64,000 nt of DNA from Bryum argenteum (lineage: Eukaryota; Streptophyta; Bryopsida; Bryales; Bryaceae). This document shows positions 35,401 to 47,605 of the stretch, piece after piece; position 1 is the stretch's first letter, and each line of letters begins with the position of its first letter. The stretch spans positions 28,114,758 to 28,178,757 of the forward strand of contig CM073323.1 in the NCBI GenBank assembly GCA_037043015.1, read 5' to 3'. The notes under the pieces were generated by a model. It worked only from the letters and a program-made list of their open reading frames with translations. It did no database searches and had not been told where the DNA came from. A program made the position numbers and the translations under genes.

Positions 35401-36399
35401 GACCATTTCCATTAAATACATGCTCATTAGATCCTTGGGACCCAAAATCTTGGTGGTGTTACAGCTTTCATGAATAGTTCTTTTGGAGCTCAAGGCTTCT
35501 AATTCTTGGTTGTGGTTTCTTTTGTATTTATTTTGCCCTTGTTCATTTGTAATTTAACTAACATCTACCTCGCACTGCACTTTTGTGGCTCCTCTGTACA
35601 TGGACGGGTTTAACCGTTGTACTTTTTATCTTGCACCAAAAGAAAGTCTATATTTGTGCCAAATGATAAAGTTAAACATGTACTCATTAAATTATTTGTT
35701 AGAAGTTACTTTGGACATGTATTGATACCCTTTATTGATTGGATGTATTTAGTGATATTCTCCAATAATAATTGATATCATATCATGAAACTTGTACATG
35801 TAGAATCAAATTTTAGTTTCAGTGACCATAAGAAAACTCATGTACCAAGTTTTAGAACAATGTAATTCCACTTCCATAAGTCATGAGTTCTGTAGTTATG
35901 ATTAGGTTGTACCATGAACCATGATCCATGTTTGATTGGATTAGATGTACCTTGTTGTATATTTGTATATACATATGTATGACACAAACACAATAATTGT
36001 ACCTTTAGGATCAACTCTTGAACAATTACAAACACTTAATTTGATGGAAAATAATATGTGATGGAAGAATGATATGTATAGTTGCCATGTTTAAAAAATT
36101 AAAGCCTTAGCCAAAACAAAGAAGTTTAGACCATCTTAACAAATTCCAAATTGTAAAACATAAAGGAATTTAGCTAGAAGCAATCACAGAGTTACAAGTC
36201 AAAAACTAAAGTGTACTTTGTATTCTATTCATAATAACCTCAACTATTCACCAATTAGTACTTCAATAATTTCCCCCTATATAAATACGATAAGAAAATT
36301 ATATCAAAATTATGCTACCATCCTTAAGAATACATCCATCATTTTTTTTTAGCATGGCTATTGGTTGACATGTCAACTCACTCAATGAGTAACTTGGAA

Positions 36400-36642
36400 C
36401 TCAGCTCACCCTTATTTATATTTATAGAAACTCCGGTCCCTTTCAACTCTCTTGGGCCGGCGTGAATGAAGTATCCGTTCGTAATGCCAATATCCTGATG
36501 GCCACTGGACAAGGGGAAATTGGAACAATACTACTTTCCCCTTCCGAGGGTGTATACTATAACTACGCTAGTTTCTAGCCTAATTACTAGTGTCTTGAAG
36601 ATACTTGACATAGTATCCCCCCAAAGGGCTCAGCTCACCCTT
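36400..36642. repeat. Segment between 14-bp direct repeats
   Basis: CTCAGCTCACCCTT occurs at 36400-36413 and 36629-36642, enclosing 215 bp. The spacing and length would suit a SINE-sized insertion with target duplication, but no A tail or clear polymerase III boxes are visible. Confidence 0.35.
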
Positions 36643-37450
36643 GCAGTGGAATACACCTTTCGAACCGCTCAAAATTAGTTGTAGCATGGGATCTTGACGT
36701 GCCCCCAATCCACCTTTTTCAACTTTGTTTTTTGTGATGTTAGCTTGTTGTCCTTGTATCTCTTATGTTGCTTGTGTCTCAAATTTGTGCATATTGCAAG
36801 CATGGGTGACCTAGAAGTTTTTCCATGGAGCATGATAGCAAGAAACAACTTGGAAGAGTAGGCGTTTAGGAAGCCCGTAACAATGCTCTTGAATGATACA
36901 TCTTTTGTGATTGCTCATTAAAGATTCTGACCTACTTTTTGAAAAAAAAAAAAAAAAAAAAAAACTTCAATCCAATAGTGAATATGCAATGCATGGAGGT
37001 GATAGCCAAATCTCACTATCCATCAGGAAAAACAAGTCTTGCAATGCTTGTTATGATCATTTCTACCCAATCTAGCTTGTAGTGAATGCACAATACAAGT
37101 GACTTGAGTATGCCTATACCCGTGGACTTTACTGGGACAAAGTATCCCGTAGTGATGCTTGAAACACTTAGGGGCATCAAGTCAAAAATGCTCACAAGAG
37201 GATTTGTTTTCCACCTAAAATGCAATGAATCGTTTCTTCGTTTTACAGATGCCACATTTCAAGACGGTTTACGATATTTCTATGCAAGAGCGCTTGGAGA
37301 GAAGAACCTTGTGCACAATAGTGAACAGTGAAGGGAATAGAATTTACCTGGACTTTATCTGCCATTCCAACGTAGTTCCCGAGGATGGCCCAGTGGAAAG
37401 GCAGCCCACATACAGTGCGCCCCGGTGGGCATGGGCTGGGAGATAAAAAA
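36643..37450. other. Spacer with poly(A) tract, no gene seen
   Basis: It contains an A run at about 36942-36964. Overlapping short ORFs on both strands near 37016-37330 show no recognised domain. Confidence 0.35.
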
Positions 37451-38527
37451 ACAGGAGGCGACCGAAAAAGCAAAGAGAGAGAGAGAGAGAGTGTAGAGAG
37501 GAGATACCACCACCCAGGCAGGCAGGCAGGCAGCCGCGCCGTGCCGGGGCTGACGACAGCCCCGGAGGGACGGGGAGCCGTGGGGCCGTGGGCAACAAAG
37601 GGAAGCATCGGGACAAGCAGATGCTGACATCTACGCACGGGAGTAGATTCCACGGCGGCGGGCGCGGAGCAGAGGCAGCAGAAACCCACCCAACCCGCAG
37701 GCCAGGAGCAGGCACCAGGCTTCCTTTCCTTTCCTTTCTCTTCCCCTTCTTCTCTTCCAGAACGCTTTTCATGCCGTGTATGTATCGCTTCCCAGCTTGT
37801 CGTCGTCGCTGCGACTCACTAGAACCCATTCATTCTCCCCTCTAGCACTCGCTCAATCACTCACTCACCCCACTCACTCACTCAACTCCAGCCAAGCCAA
37901 GCCGCGGCCGGCCAGCTTTTCTCATACCCCAATTTCTTTCCTCACGCACCAGTCGCACGCACCGGTTGCTGCTTAGATTCCGCCCCTCTTGGTCTGCCAC
38001 CACCAGGGTTGGTCGCCGTTTGGGGTTTCTGCAGTTCGAACTTCGTAACCCTCGAATATTTGCCGGACATTCCTTAGATAGTCGTTCGCGAGGGTGAGAG
38101 CGGAGCGGTCCCTATTATCGCGGGCGAGGAATTCTGCAGGCAGCAGTGTTGGGTGGTAATCATGGTTGGACGCCATCTGTTCGACTTGCAGAGAAAGTAT
38201 TGCCACTAGTCTTCGAAGGGAAAGAGGCAGCAGTTGCAAGTGCAAGACTGACTACCTCTCCTCATGAGAACTTGAAGATCATCGACATCGTAATAGCTAG
38301 TAAGCGGAGAATCTGCTGAAATGGACGCCATGTAGATCAACCCTCGCTGCAGGTGCTCACTCATATCTGTCATATCTATCTAGTACCTTCACCGGTCGTA
38401 GTAGTCGTCTCCCCAACAATCGACTCTCACTGTACTTAGCTCCTACCGATTGAATTCCTTCGAAACTGCGTAGTAGAAGTAGTACCGATTCGACTTCTGT
38501 GACTGGGATCAATTGCTTTGGTACGGC
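37451..38527 (+). promoter_or_regulatory. GC-richer promoter and leader region of the HSF gene
   Basis: Base composition changes abruptly from the AT-rich left side. There are a GA run at 37479-37497, a GGCA repeat at 37516-37532, GC-rich sequence to about 37700, then pyrimidine-rich CTTTCC repeats and many CACTCACTC stretches, typical of plant core promoters and leaders. One partial heat-shock element is seen (TTCCAGAA at 37755-37762). Several ATGs precede the chosen start, so upstream ORFs are possible. The transcription start cannot be fixed from sequence. Confidence 0.5.
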
Positions 38528-40329
38528 ATGTCGCTGTCTTTCGATAACTCAGAGGCCGGGTGCATGCTATTCTATGACTGTCATCGGTCGGTGCCAGCTC
38601 CCTTCCTAACCAAGACTTACCACCTGGTGAACGATCCCTCCACCGACGAAATTGTGTCATGGGGCGAGGACCACACCACATTCGTCGTCTGGCGTCCTCC
38701 CGAGTTCGCCAGAGATCTCTTGCCCAACTATTTCAAGCATAACAACTTCTCTAGCTTCGTCCGCCAGCTCAATACTTACGTAAGCTCCGCATTCTTGCTG
38801 ACAAACTGATACCTCAGTCTTAAGAAGGTTCTTAATCTTAAGCTGCAGAGAGAGAGAGAGAACCATGGAGTTGAGCGATCATTGCTTCGAAGTTTCTTCG
38901 GGTCTTAGAATCATGATACATTGGCTCAAAATTGAGTGTAGGCGACGGTCGGTCACTGTAGGTGCCACGGACTGATGTGAGTTCTGGCTGGCTGGCATTG
39001 AACGTGAAAGTTGGATTATGGTATGATGACAGGGTTTCAGGAAGGTGGTGCCGGACCGGTGGGAGTTCGCGAATGATTTCTTCCGGCGCGGGGAGCGGCA
39101 TCTGCTGTGCGAGATCCACCGGCGGAAGGCATTACAAGCGCCGACCTCGGGGAATTCCAACCAGCAGAGCCGCTCGTTGTCGCCGTCCACTTCGATCGAA
39201 GACCAGCCTCCATGGGGGTCGCCCATCTCATCACCACTGCCGTCGCCTATCCCTCCCATCCACATTGTTAATGTCCCACCTCCAGTACTACCGCAGCTTC
39301 CGCCCCCCCAGCCTCCCTTGAGTATTTCCGATGAGAACGAGCGCCTCCGAAAGGACAACAACCTGCTTTTATCTGAGGTGTCCCGCCTTCGCCGCCTGTA
39401 TGAAGACACTATCAACATGATTCAGCACCAGTTTAAAGGAGCCTCTCCTGAACTCTTCAGTTCCATTGTCAGCAGGTACTGCATCCATCAATGCCCAATT
39501 CCCTTGTACATCACGAATTATAATACATTCTCTTCGAATTATGTGTATATGGTACAATACGGATCGGGTACTGGAAACTGAGAGAATGCGAAGCGGTGTG
39601 ATTATTTTAAGAGAAATATTTAATGTCATGTCGGCCGAGTGTGTACAACGAAGGAGCGGTTTTATGACATCGGCGCCGTTAACTGAATTGAATGCACGTC
39701 GTAAATTGGCTGACATGAAGTGATGGTTTTGCAGCGCCAGAATTGGACAGTCATCGGATTGTCGTGCATTACAACAACAGCTTCTACTCATGGACCGTCC
39801 AGTAGGGAGAAGGGAATTGGAGAATTACGGCGAGCTCTCTGTCCATGTCAGACACCAACAACAACAAAGCGTTAGCCAAGAGGTCTTCTTCTGTAAGAAT
39901 CCTGTGGCAGTTTCATTCCCCTCGTTTCAAGTGTCCATGCAACAGCAACAGCAACAGCAGCAGAATGGTGTCGTCGACTCGAAACAGGTGTGCGAAACGT
40001 CAACGACAGAAGTGAAGCAGCTTCCTGTGAAGCTTTTTGGTGTACCACTGCAGCATAGTAAGCCGATGGAACAGGCAACTATTACTAGTACGCCGACTGC
40101 TAGTTCAGTCAGACATGGTCTTCATGCATCTTCCGACGTTGTGCAACTTGCGGGATTGAAGCGACGGCAACCTGAACCGTGGGACGCGGTGAGTGAGCCC
40201 GTGTTCCTAAGACCGCCTCCTCGGAAGTGTCTGCAAGGAACATCGGAGCTGGGGTCCGAGACCGTGTCCGCTGTGCAGGCGCCGTGGCTGCAGATTTGCG
40301 CCACCCGGGACGAAGGAGTGTACATTTGA
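38528..40329 (+). CDS. HSFB: Class B heat-shock transcription factor
   Basis: Class B HSFs bind heat-shock elements (alternating GAA/TTC) and generally act as repressors or co-regulators in the nucleus. Exons are 38528-38779, 39033-39475 and 39735-40329, giving 429 residues with GT/AG introns. Residues about 23-115 form the HSF DNA-binding domain ([26 protein letters not shown], then [17 protein letters not shown] and CEIHRRK). The first intron sits after RQLNTY, the conserved HSF position. A proline-rich linker is followed by a compact leucine-rich coiled coil (about 181-218) without the class A insertion. LFGV at 332-335 is the class B repressor tetrapeptide. A polyglutamine run (301-308) and a basic LKRR (373-376) that may act in nuclear import are also present. 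The second intron is not usual in this class. The first ATG in frame with the domain was chosen as the start. Confidence 0.93.
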
Positions 40330-42443
40330 GTTTAATGAATGAATGATTCCCAGTCCATGTTACTACAAAGTCTATTTCGATCCTGTTATTTAAGCAGAAG
40401 CCACATCAACCATGTGCATTTTTATAGTTACTAGCATTCCATTACTTCGGGTTTACGAGACCTTACTCTTTTAAAGAGTTTGTAAAATTTTGGAGGCTTA
40501 GGCCCGACATGAATTCGAAGCACCTTCCCGTGCTTCTAACTGATATCTCACGTTGACCACTGTTGCCTGCTACTCTACTCTACTCTCCATCTTGTGTACT
40601 ACTCTCCACACAGGTAAGAAGCAAAGTCGCTCACTGTACTGATTACACTGATTGATTGATGGGTACCCTAAAGTTAATAATATCGGCATGGTGGTACCAG
40701 TGTTCATGGATTCGATCTTGAGCTTCTGATATTCGCTAACGTGCTTGTCAACTCAGCTATGAGAATTTGAAAACGAGTACCGCAGCGATGTGAGGACTGT
40801 CACGTGCGAGAGCCTGCACAGAGCTGATGATGGGGTTCCAGTACCACAAGGAGGGAGTCTCGTGATGAATCCACAGTTTCCACGGGAGCTCACTGCGCTC
40901 TTGTCCTCATGTCGTTGATCTTTTCTCCAACAACAGGTTAAAAGCTAAAGTTAAGATGAAAATCTGGGAGAATTTTAGTTGCCATGCCGTTGACGCACTA
41001 AGTGCCAAACAGGCCAGTGTCCACTACTGTACTGTGATAGAGCTCGCGTCTACTGCTTTTGCTCGTATGTGACAAGTCAATTTTCGGAGCCTGTAAAGCA
41101 GATGTCTGTTTCCATGATGTGGAAGACGGAGAGTATAAGTGTGGCGCCTTTTCATTAATGTTATTTTTATTTTCTCTTTTGACTAGCTAGCTTTGCAATT
41201 ATGAGCTACCTAGTATGCTAGGTGGAGCACCACACTTTTGTTTGTCAAGCTTCTTGATCGCTACCTGCATGAGCATGCAATCCAGGTTCTTCTCCGATTT
41301 GCTTTGCTAGACTTCAACCCAAATTTACACCAGTTCTAGAACCCGCTAACGTACACAGTTTCGAACCTTACGATTTTCCATTACGTCGTTCCGGTGGTCC
41401 CGTGATTTGTGCGTGCTCACCCACCAATCGACCGAAAGGCTTGCTTGCGTACCTTCGGCTTCAATGTTTCCATTTTGATCACCTGATTAATGCATCTTCC
41501 ACGATGCTGATGATGAGCTTTATATCTCAATAATATTGAATTGCAAAAAGTCAAGTTAGATCTCATAAAGGAGAGATCTCATAAATAAACGGACTCTGAA
41601 ACTTCTACATTCTTATTGAATTACTGTATATTCATAAATGGTGTGGATACAAGTTCACGAGCTATATAGTTAACACCCATGAGGCGCTTTGCAAATGTCA
41701 TATAATGAACTTATGAAATAGAGGACATATGGATGTACTATGGTGATTCATTTCAATCGAAAGTATGAATTTTGATAGAAATTTCGATAGCAATATAAGT
41801 TTTTTCAACACCTAAAGTATCAATGCATTAAAATTGAACAAAAAAAAACAAAAAAAACTCTACATCTACGTTTGGTTCTCTAATGGTTAATCATGTACAG
41901 GTGTTATGGTTTAGAAGGTTTAGAAGGTACATGTATTATGGTTCATAAGGTTTAGAAGGCAATCATCAATTCATCATTCTTCATGATCTATGGTGTAAAA
42001 TAAATCTTAAAAGTATTGTTGGTGAAAATTTGTGGAAACATTTGTGACAAATGGCAATGAAACTAGTTTTGACCTCTAGTGTTTTCTCCAATGCATTGCT
42101 TAGGAAGCATTGTCTTTACAAAGGCAAAGGGGGACTTGAAGATTGTTACTTCATGATGGTCAGAACGATTTTTCAGCGTACATAACTAAGTAGTACACTC
42201 ATGCAAAATCTTAAAAACTCACTACGCTTTTTTAATCTTCATGCAAATTATTTCCCAAAAGGTAAAAAAATCAATCTGGTAAAACATGCATCAAAATAAT
42301 TGTATGTAATTTTTAGTAGAATGAAAAATTATTAATTTCTTTACGAGTTTATGATTTTGAAGCAAACTGTGTCTTAGAAAATTCTTATTTTCAAAATTGA
42401 AAGAAAAAAGTATAAAATCACAAAAAACCTTGACGCTGAATCT
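40330..42443. other. HSF 3' region and spacer
   Basis: The first kilobase has genic-like composition and is probably the HSF 3' UTR and downstream sequence. Beyond about 41500 it turns AT-rich with a short GGTTTAGAAGG repeat (41908-41958). No further gene was recognised. Confidence 0.4.
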
Positions 42444-42996
42444 TTAACCCCTAAAGATCCAGGACCTCCAAATCGGCGTTTTGCTATTTTGGGCAGCATA
42501 GATGAATAGGTTAAAAGTAATATTTTTGCCTAAACTTTTTAATGGGTGCTCCCTATACTGCAAAGTGTATGTGGTAAAATTTGCAAAGCCAAATTCCAAT
42601 TTTTGAGTCTTCTATGACAATTCTTGGCACTTTAAATATAGTATTTTTTTGAGATTTTTTTTTGGAAATATGTTCATGACCAAATCACTACTTAAGTTCC
42701 AAAGGGCCCCAAGTCACAAAAAGTACCAATTTTACAAGGGCAGCCTCCAAAAGTGTCAAAAATAATCTCAACAATGCCCAACAAACTTTGGATGTTATGA
42801 TCTCTCAAATGGTAAACATCCAACGGTCAATTTTTGAATCAGATACTAAAAATTGGCTTAGGTACAAGATCTTACGGTTGGAAATTAAAAGAAGAATTAA
42901 AAATTTGTTTCGCACCCCTTGAAGTGCATAGAGGTAGAGAATTGGAGTTTTGAGGTTTCAAGCTCCCAAAAACACCCAAGGATCTTTAGGGGTTAA
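42444..42996. mobile_element. TTAA-flanked element, family P4, full copy
   Basis: TTAA at 42444-42447 and 42993-42996. The left end is CCCCTAAAGATCCAGGACC and the right end is CCAAGGATCTTTAGGGG; about 13 bp of inverted repeat is clear. The interior contains TACAAGATCTTACGGTTGG, the core shared by several TTAA families. Fragments occur at 14170, 21040, 33906 and 34088, making this the commonest family here. Confidence 0.8.
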
Positions 42997-43542
42997 GGCT
43001 ATCCTTGCCAAACCCATAAAATGATGGACTTGGGTCACTTGGAATCTAAGTCTAATTGTGGTGAAGAGCATGTCACTTAAGAAGAAATAAGTAGGATTTT
43101 ATTTTATCTTATTATTCTTTTATTCATTTTCCTACCTCAAGTGGGCCTAGAAACAAAAATTTGCACCAATAAATTTTTCAAAAATAAACTTTGACTTTCC
43201 AAATTTTACTATGTACACTTTGTATGTATAATCATTCTCCCATGCCAAATTATAGCCTAAAATAATGAAAATTGATCCTTAGTCGAGGTTGTCGGAAACA
43301 ACAAAAAGTCATTTTGGCTTTAATTTATAGATAGTTACTAAGGGGTTAATCACGTTTTATTCCTCAAGTTGAGGGAGCCCACAATATGTCCATGTGGCTT
43401 TTTGTTCAAGCCTATAGTTGCACAACTGTTATGTCATGAAGTTGATACCTTACTAGAATTCTAAAAAAATTCTATATCTTTCTAATAAGGTCACTTGTAC
43501 TTGGAAACTCCTTAGACCTTAACGGTTATTCTATCTAAAAGT

Positions 43543-43934
43543 CAATAACCTCAATTCGGTTAGAATGGCGTTATTCCGCTAAAATGGCGCTTTTGGGGTA
43601 CTTAAAATGAAAAAAATGATGCTGGTTTTTGTCGAGTTTTTGTCGAGTTTTGACATGATAGGGTAAATATTTCTGAATGGCTGTTCAAAAACTTTCTCAA
43701 CGGCCGTTCAGAAATATTGCCCTTTTACTGTGTCCAAAGGTCAAAAACCATAAAAGTGTGATATTATGGAGTACATGTGTGATATTAATAAACATGCCAT
43801 TTTGTAGGCATAAATACTTTTGAACTTCAGTTCAAAAATATGCTTGTAAAATGGCAGGTTTGCACAATATGGCATTTTAGCTTCGCTAAAATGGCACATG
43901 GAATAGTGCCATTTTAACGGAATTGAGGTTCAAT
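43543..43934. mobile_element. Foldback MITE with CAAT flanks
   Basis: Inverted ends AACCTCAATT (43547-43556) and AATTGAGGTT (43921-43930) continue inward as imperfect repeats around GTTAGAATGGCG / GCCATTTTAACGG. The interior is itself palindromic: AATATTTCTGAATGGC against GGCCGTTCAGAAATATT. CAAT lies on each side (43543-43546, 43931-43934), a possible 4-bp target duplication. Non-coding. Confidence 0.7.
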
Positions 43935-45571
43935 TTAAAGTTGTTCACAATTGCATGAGGTCTCAAATTCTATAAAACATTCTCCTATTCTTTGATATCT
44001 TAATTTCTTAAGGAGAAAAGAAAACCCAAAAAATGTTCCAATTTTTGCCTTAAGTCATAGTGTATGAAGATGAATCATTTTGCAAATGTAGAGTTTTAGT
44101 TTTCTGTGCCATAGGCAAGAAGACTATTGTAATCACGATGTTTGTGATCTTATAAAGGGCGTGATTGTTTGACCTTTCAAGAGGTGTGTGTGGTTGGTTT
44201 TTCAAAAGTTGTGATTGGTTGACCATATATTCGGCACAAAATACACAATTGCACTATACCCTGTTAGCATTAATTGATATATGCGTTGTACAAATGGTTT
44301 ATATTTAGTCTACCGTATATAATGTAATATATACTTTCCTAATACAATTTGCAAAATATGGCCTTCCATTTATGGTATCAATATACGAGCTTTAGTAAAC
44401 AATCAATATAATATACACAATATAATGGCCTCACTATACAATCTCTTGTATAGTGTTGCAATATACAATATATTGTCAACATTTAGTGTCATACAACGCG
44501 CTATGGACAATCTGCATGTAGTAAGACAAAAGATGGTTACCTGCAATCAACTTTGGTGATAGTGTCCCTCTTGTTTCCATATATTTCCAACAAGAGCATT
44601 TGTGCTTCACAACTCTTGATACTCTGAAGGAGAATCACTTTCGAATTACATAAGTTACATAAATTACATAAGGTAATGAAAATACTTCTCCTTACATGCT
44701 AAAACCTCCAATGGATATTTTAATTCATTATGGACAATTGAATAGTCCAGAAGTAAGACGGCTTTTGTCCGACAAATGCCAAAAGTGCAAGGAATGAAGA
44801 AACGAAACCAAGAATATGTGAATAATCAAAACTATTATTGATTCGTAGAATTTGAAAATTGAAATCGGTGGCCAAATACAAGTTGCTCATATAGAGCATA
44901 ATAGAGTCACATAAGCAGACTAATGCGTTTCAATAAAAGAATATTCTACATGAAGTTGGACCCACTACTTCGTGCTGTGGGCGCGCAACCGACAACCATT
45001 TACTACAAAGGAATACTAGCACTCCTTGCAATAAACAACACTAGACGCTTCTTGATCATTTGCGACATAAAGGTGTTGAAACAAAACGATATCTTAACAT
45101 AGGAACATTCGAGTAGTAGTGTCGGCTCGCAGCTATTAAGCAACACCTGGACTCCACCATCCGCTTTCTTCTCGACTCCACCATCTTCTAGCGCTCGAAC
45201 TTCTTCAATCCAAGTTATTCTTCCTTGAACACTCTCCATGCGTGGATGCGGAAAGCCCAATTGCCGCTGCGGCAGCGAGTGCTAGTGCTCCTCCGGCTTA
45301 TTGTAAGTTGTGCAAATACAACTTGGTGTAGTTGCAATGCCTTGTTAAAAAATCGAGTTGCTGGAGTTGACGGTGTAAAGGAGCTTAGATTGAAGAAGCT
45401 TGTAGTGTCGACTCGTAGCAGATAGGCATGCAGACAAGGGAAAAACTAAGAATACTCCGATGCGAGAAAACACCGTACTTGAGGAAATTTGCAACTTCAT
45501 AGTGAAGTTGATCGGGTCTATTAGAATGAATCATATAATCACTCACAAACTTGAATTGATATAAGGGGTAG
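43935..45571. other. Spacer, no confirmed gene
   Basis: AT-rich with many ATATAC-type stretches at 44270-44520. The segment 45100-45430 has more balanced composition, and a minus-strand frame (45003-45260, TWIEEVRALEDGGVEKKADG) may be a gene fragment, but no family was recognised. Confidence 0.35.
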
Positions 45572-46058
45572 TGTCAGGGACACGGAAACAGATGATAAGA
45601 ATATGTGGAAACTAACAAGAACTGACAGGAGCTTGAATTAACAAGAAGAGTACACGAACAACAACAAGAGAGATGAGCTAGAGCTCCAAGAGATGCGTTG
45701 TCGAGACTGAGGTTGCCCTCAGCCTCGACTCCTATATATACTAGCTAAGAAGAAGGTTCTCCAGAACCTTCCTCAACCTAGGACCTTCTAGGACCTTCCA
45801 AGAACTTCCAAGACCTTCAAGAAGCTTCCAGGGCCTTCCGGAAACTTCAAGGACCTTCCAAAAACTTCCAGAGACTTCCAGGAACTTCCAGAAGTTTCCG
45901 GAAGCTTCTAGAACCTTCTAGAACCTTCCTAAGTTGTCTACCTAGTACGTGGCCGTGACACAGGGAATCTTCAAGGAATCTTCAAGGAATCTTTTAGGGA
46001 ATCTTCAGAGAATATTTTAGAAGAACCTTCTAGAAACTTCTTGTGTATGTCCGTGACA
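45572..46058 (-). mobile_element. Solo LTR with heat-shock element array
   Basis: Read on the minus strand the unit begins TGTCACGGACATA and ends GTGTCCCTGACA, i.e. TG...CA with a TGTCA/TGACA inverted terminus. GGTAG directly repeats on both sides (45567-45571 and 46059-46063), the 5-bp target duplication expected for LTR elements. At 487 bp with no internal domain, it is a solo LTR left by recombination. On the minus strand the order is a U3-like region with the HSE array, a TATATATA box (45733-45740), then about 160 bp resembling R-U5. It is probably copia-like by size, but this is not proven. Confidence 0.8.
45751..45930 (-). promoter_or_regulatory. Heat-shock element array (15 units of 10 bp)
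   Basis: From 45781 to 45930 the sequence is fifteen 10-bp units of the form GAANNTTCNN. TTC is present in all fifteen at fixed spacing, and GAA is perfect in six with near matches (GGA, AGA) in most others. Between 45886 and 45928 nine successive pentamers alternate TTC and GAA without a mismatch. Three pentamers are the HSF minimum. A further perfect trio (TTCTAGAAACTTC) lies at 46028-46040, and GAACCTTC occurs at 45764-45771. The array lies about 10-40 bp upstream of the minus-strand TATA box, so it is placed to drive LTR transcription under heat. Confidence 0.85.
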
Positions 46059-46063
46059 GGTAG

Positions 46064-47605
46064 ATGAAAGGAAGGATATTTGTAGCAACATTAGGAATAG
46101 TCGTACTTGAAGATGTCAAATTATCTTGAAAATGATAAAGGCCCGTTCGCACTTGGCCTTTGCAAAGAGCGTGGTTAAAAATTTAACACCCCCACAATTT
46201 GGGGAGGAATACCTTCTTTTGAGGAAAGGTGTCATCAATGAGGCTCGTAAAGGTGTAATCAATAGTGAGAGGATTATGTAACGGCCCCTCAAGTATAATA
46301 CCACTCTTAAGTGAGGAAAATTTGAGAATCTTTCCAATATTGGTGCCCCCTTTAAGTATTGCCTAGTATTGCTCAAAGCTCTTTTGTCCTCCTAAATGTT
46401 TGCTAATACCCTACTCTTTAAAGTGTGCCATGTGGACATCCATGTAAGATTGGTAATTACTAATGAATGTAGGTGCGAACACACATTTTTTAATAGAGTT
46501 AAGACCCCCTCCTAAGACCTCCTCTAAGGCCAAGTGCGAACATGGCTTAAGGCATGTAGCACGCAACATCCAACACCAATTACAGACTTAAGAGAAACAT
46601 CAATGAGGAGAAGCTGGTGAGGCCTCCACACCTCACGGGAACGGCGCTTGGAATAAAGAGTTTTCAGAAGCTTGTAACACTAGGGATAATTCATAGGACA
46701 ATCACAATATTCTTTACCGAAAACAAATGATAGCCTGTTCAAAACGCCGGAAGGTAGAATGTAACTTAGGAGAGCCCTTAAATCACGGATCGATATCGTA
46801 CACCACAGATCAACATGGAAGCGCTCCAACAACATGGCAAACAACTTTCAAAGACCTGGCCGCTTGACAACATTACGGTGAGTATTCCAACGGTTTGTCG
46901 GAATACTAGGATTGATTACTAGCAGAGCAATTCAATCCTTAGAAATTGTGCTATATTCTCCTTTACTCTCAAAATTTCCCCATAAACAATTGAATATAAA
47001 GAACTTGAAAAATTTACTATATAATTTTACGAATTTTCAATTTTTGTTTTTACCACACATAATTTTGGTACTAAAGCATGATCTCATCATTGGATTCTCA
47101 ATATTAACTTATCACTTGCCTTCTTTATTGTCAAAGACCAACCTTTATATTTGAAAATTAGAAGACCTCCATGTGAAATATCAAGAATCTCTTTAAGTTC
47201 TGTATTAGGTTCTATGTGGCTTAAAATTAAGTAAAAGTATCCCTAACCCACCTAGGAACAAGAAATTTGAGAGCCTTTATTTGTATCACATTTAAGAAAT
47301 GGTGTTTTTGGTATTCATAGTATTTTTGGTATTCATAACGCTTCTTTCTCATATTTTATATATATGGTTTAAACTAAAAACGGACTTTGTATTTAAATTT
47401 CAAAACGGACTTTGTATTTAAATTTCAGCATACCATCATGGGGGAAATTACAAGTTTCAGTTTTTAAATGTTGAATATTATCAAGGACGTTCATGAGGTA
47501 AGGATGCATGGTCAATAGGTTGGGTCTCAATCTTTAATGATTTGTTCAAAATAAACTGAAGGGTGCAGGTTTTCTTGGTTGTGTAGTTAATCGTAGAAAC
47601 TCGAA
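46064..47605. other. AT-rich spacer, no gene seen
   Basis: It contains a 25-bp tandem duplication (ACGGACTTTGTATTTAAATT, twice, near 47380-47428). Short ORFs show no domain. Confidence 0.4.

Noticed and set aside
37016..37331. Opposed ORFs with a faint retroelement look
   Set aside because: No reverse transcriptase, integrase or LTR signature could be confirmed on either strand.
37344..37829. 161-codon minus-strand ORF upstream of the HSF gene
   Set aside because: It lies in a GC-rich, low-complexity promoter and leader where stop codons are rare; several frames are open at once.
38879..39418. 179-codon minus-strand ORF opposite the HSF gene
   Set aside because: Shadow of HSF exon 2; the plus strand clearly encodes the HSF domain.
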